Part shown: positions 5,377-5,572 of the stretch, piece after piece
Layout: each line of letters begins with the position of its first letter
Numbering within the stretch: position 1 is the stretch's first letter
Assembly (NCBI GenBank): GCA_017940105.1
Contig: JAGAZG010000151.1
Location: forward strand, 1-5,572
Length of the DNA stretch: 5,572 nucleotides
Reading direction: 5' to 3'
From: Mailhella sp.
GTDB lineage: Bacteria > Desulfobacterota > Desulfovibrionia > Desulfovibrionales > Desulfovibrionaceae
The notes under the pieces: model-generated
What the model was told of the DNA's origin: nothing
The model's database searches: none
Seen by the model: only the letters and a program-made list of their open reading frames with translations
Program-made: the position numbers and the translations under genes

Positions 5377-5572
5377 TCAGCTCCGCACGCCCTTCCATGC
5401 CTGCACAAACCCTTTCAGTCCGTTTGCAGCGGCGTGCAGGACTTCTTCATCTGACATTTTCTGCGAAAACCATTTGTCTGCCGCATCCAGCAGAAAATCA
5501 TCAGCGATAAAGCCAGCAGACATGCAGCCTGACGGTATGGCGCTGCAAACGCGGTCAAGTTCATAACCCTCA
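5377..5572 (-). CDS. C-terminal end of an unrecognised protein, cut by the right window edge
   Basis: The minus-strand frame is open from the right edge and ends at TGA 5377-5379, giving the last 64 residues of a protein whose start lies outside the window. The stretch begins EGYELDRVCSAIP, continues SGCMSAGFIADDFLLDAADKW, and ends in an amphipathic, helix-rich tail (MSDEEVLHAAANGLKGFVQAW). It shows no membrane segment and no motif I can assign to a family. I read it as coding because it is free of stops, its amino-acid composition is normal for a soluble protein, it lies in the operon direction, and it leaves only 87 bases before the next gene. The opposite-strand frame at 5324-5566 is serine- and phenylalanine-rich and less protein-like. 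It could be another enzyme of the same catabolic route; the function is unknown. Confidence 0.6.
   Translation of the reverse strand, partial: EGYELDRVCSAIPSGCMSAGFIADDFLLDAADKWFSQKMSDEEVLHAAANGLKGFVQAWKGVRS

Noticed and set aside
5324..5566. Plus-strand open frame of 80 codons at the right edge
   Set aside because: It lies opposite the operon's partial gene, is rich in Ser, Phe and Arg in a low-complexity way, has no ribosome binding site and no recognisable motif.

Overview
The window looks like a piece of a bacterial chromosome of moderate GC content (estimated by eye at about 50 to 55 percent). Genes are densely packed, with ATGA overlaps and short Shine-Dalgarno-bearing gaps. It is most likely from an anaerobe. 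The left-edge gene is a C_GCAxxG_C_C-type putative redox protein, a family common in strict anaerobes including Desulfovibrio relatives and clostridia. A Desulfovibrionaceae-like host is plausible, but this is a weak inference. I see no tRNA, rRNA, CRISPR array, insertion sequence or phage gene.

Layout. Positions 2-352 (+) hold the C-terminal part of the C_GCAxxG_C_C protein. Positions 390-1067 (+) encode a HAD phosphatase of the phosphoglycolate-phosphatase type. Its stop overlaps by four bases (ATGA) the start of a DeoR/GlpR-type regulator at 1064-1825 (+). A strong hairpin at 1830-1868 separates these from a convergent minus-strand operon. In transcription order the operon reads: the C-terminal end of an unrecognised protein (5377-5572, cut by the window edge); an L-idonate 5-dehydrogenase-like zinc dehydrogenase (4261-5289); a TIM-barrel sugar isomerase/epimerase (3432-4247); an IdnO-like short-chain dehydrogenase (2631-3398); and a DeoC-like class I aldolase (1891-2619). 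The hairpin followed by eight T on the minus strand ends this operon.

The operon looks like a catabolic route for a sugar acid or polyol. The zinc dehydrogenase and the SDR resemble the E. coli IdnD/IdnO pair, which interconverts L-idonate, 5-keto-D-gluconate and D-gluconate. The epimerase has the full metal-site spacing of the D-tagatose/D-psicose 3-epimerase family and resembles 5-keto-L-gluconate epimerase (IolO). The aldolase keeps the DERA lysines but has an altered loop after the second one. No transporter or recognisable kinase is visible. The DeoR-type regulator and its coupled phosphatase would be the natural control module, but no operator is proven. The combination of two aldonate-type dehydrogenases, a keto-acid epimerase and a DERA-like aldolase is the most interesting aspect of the window. 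The exact substrate cannot be decided from sequence alone.
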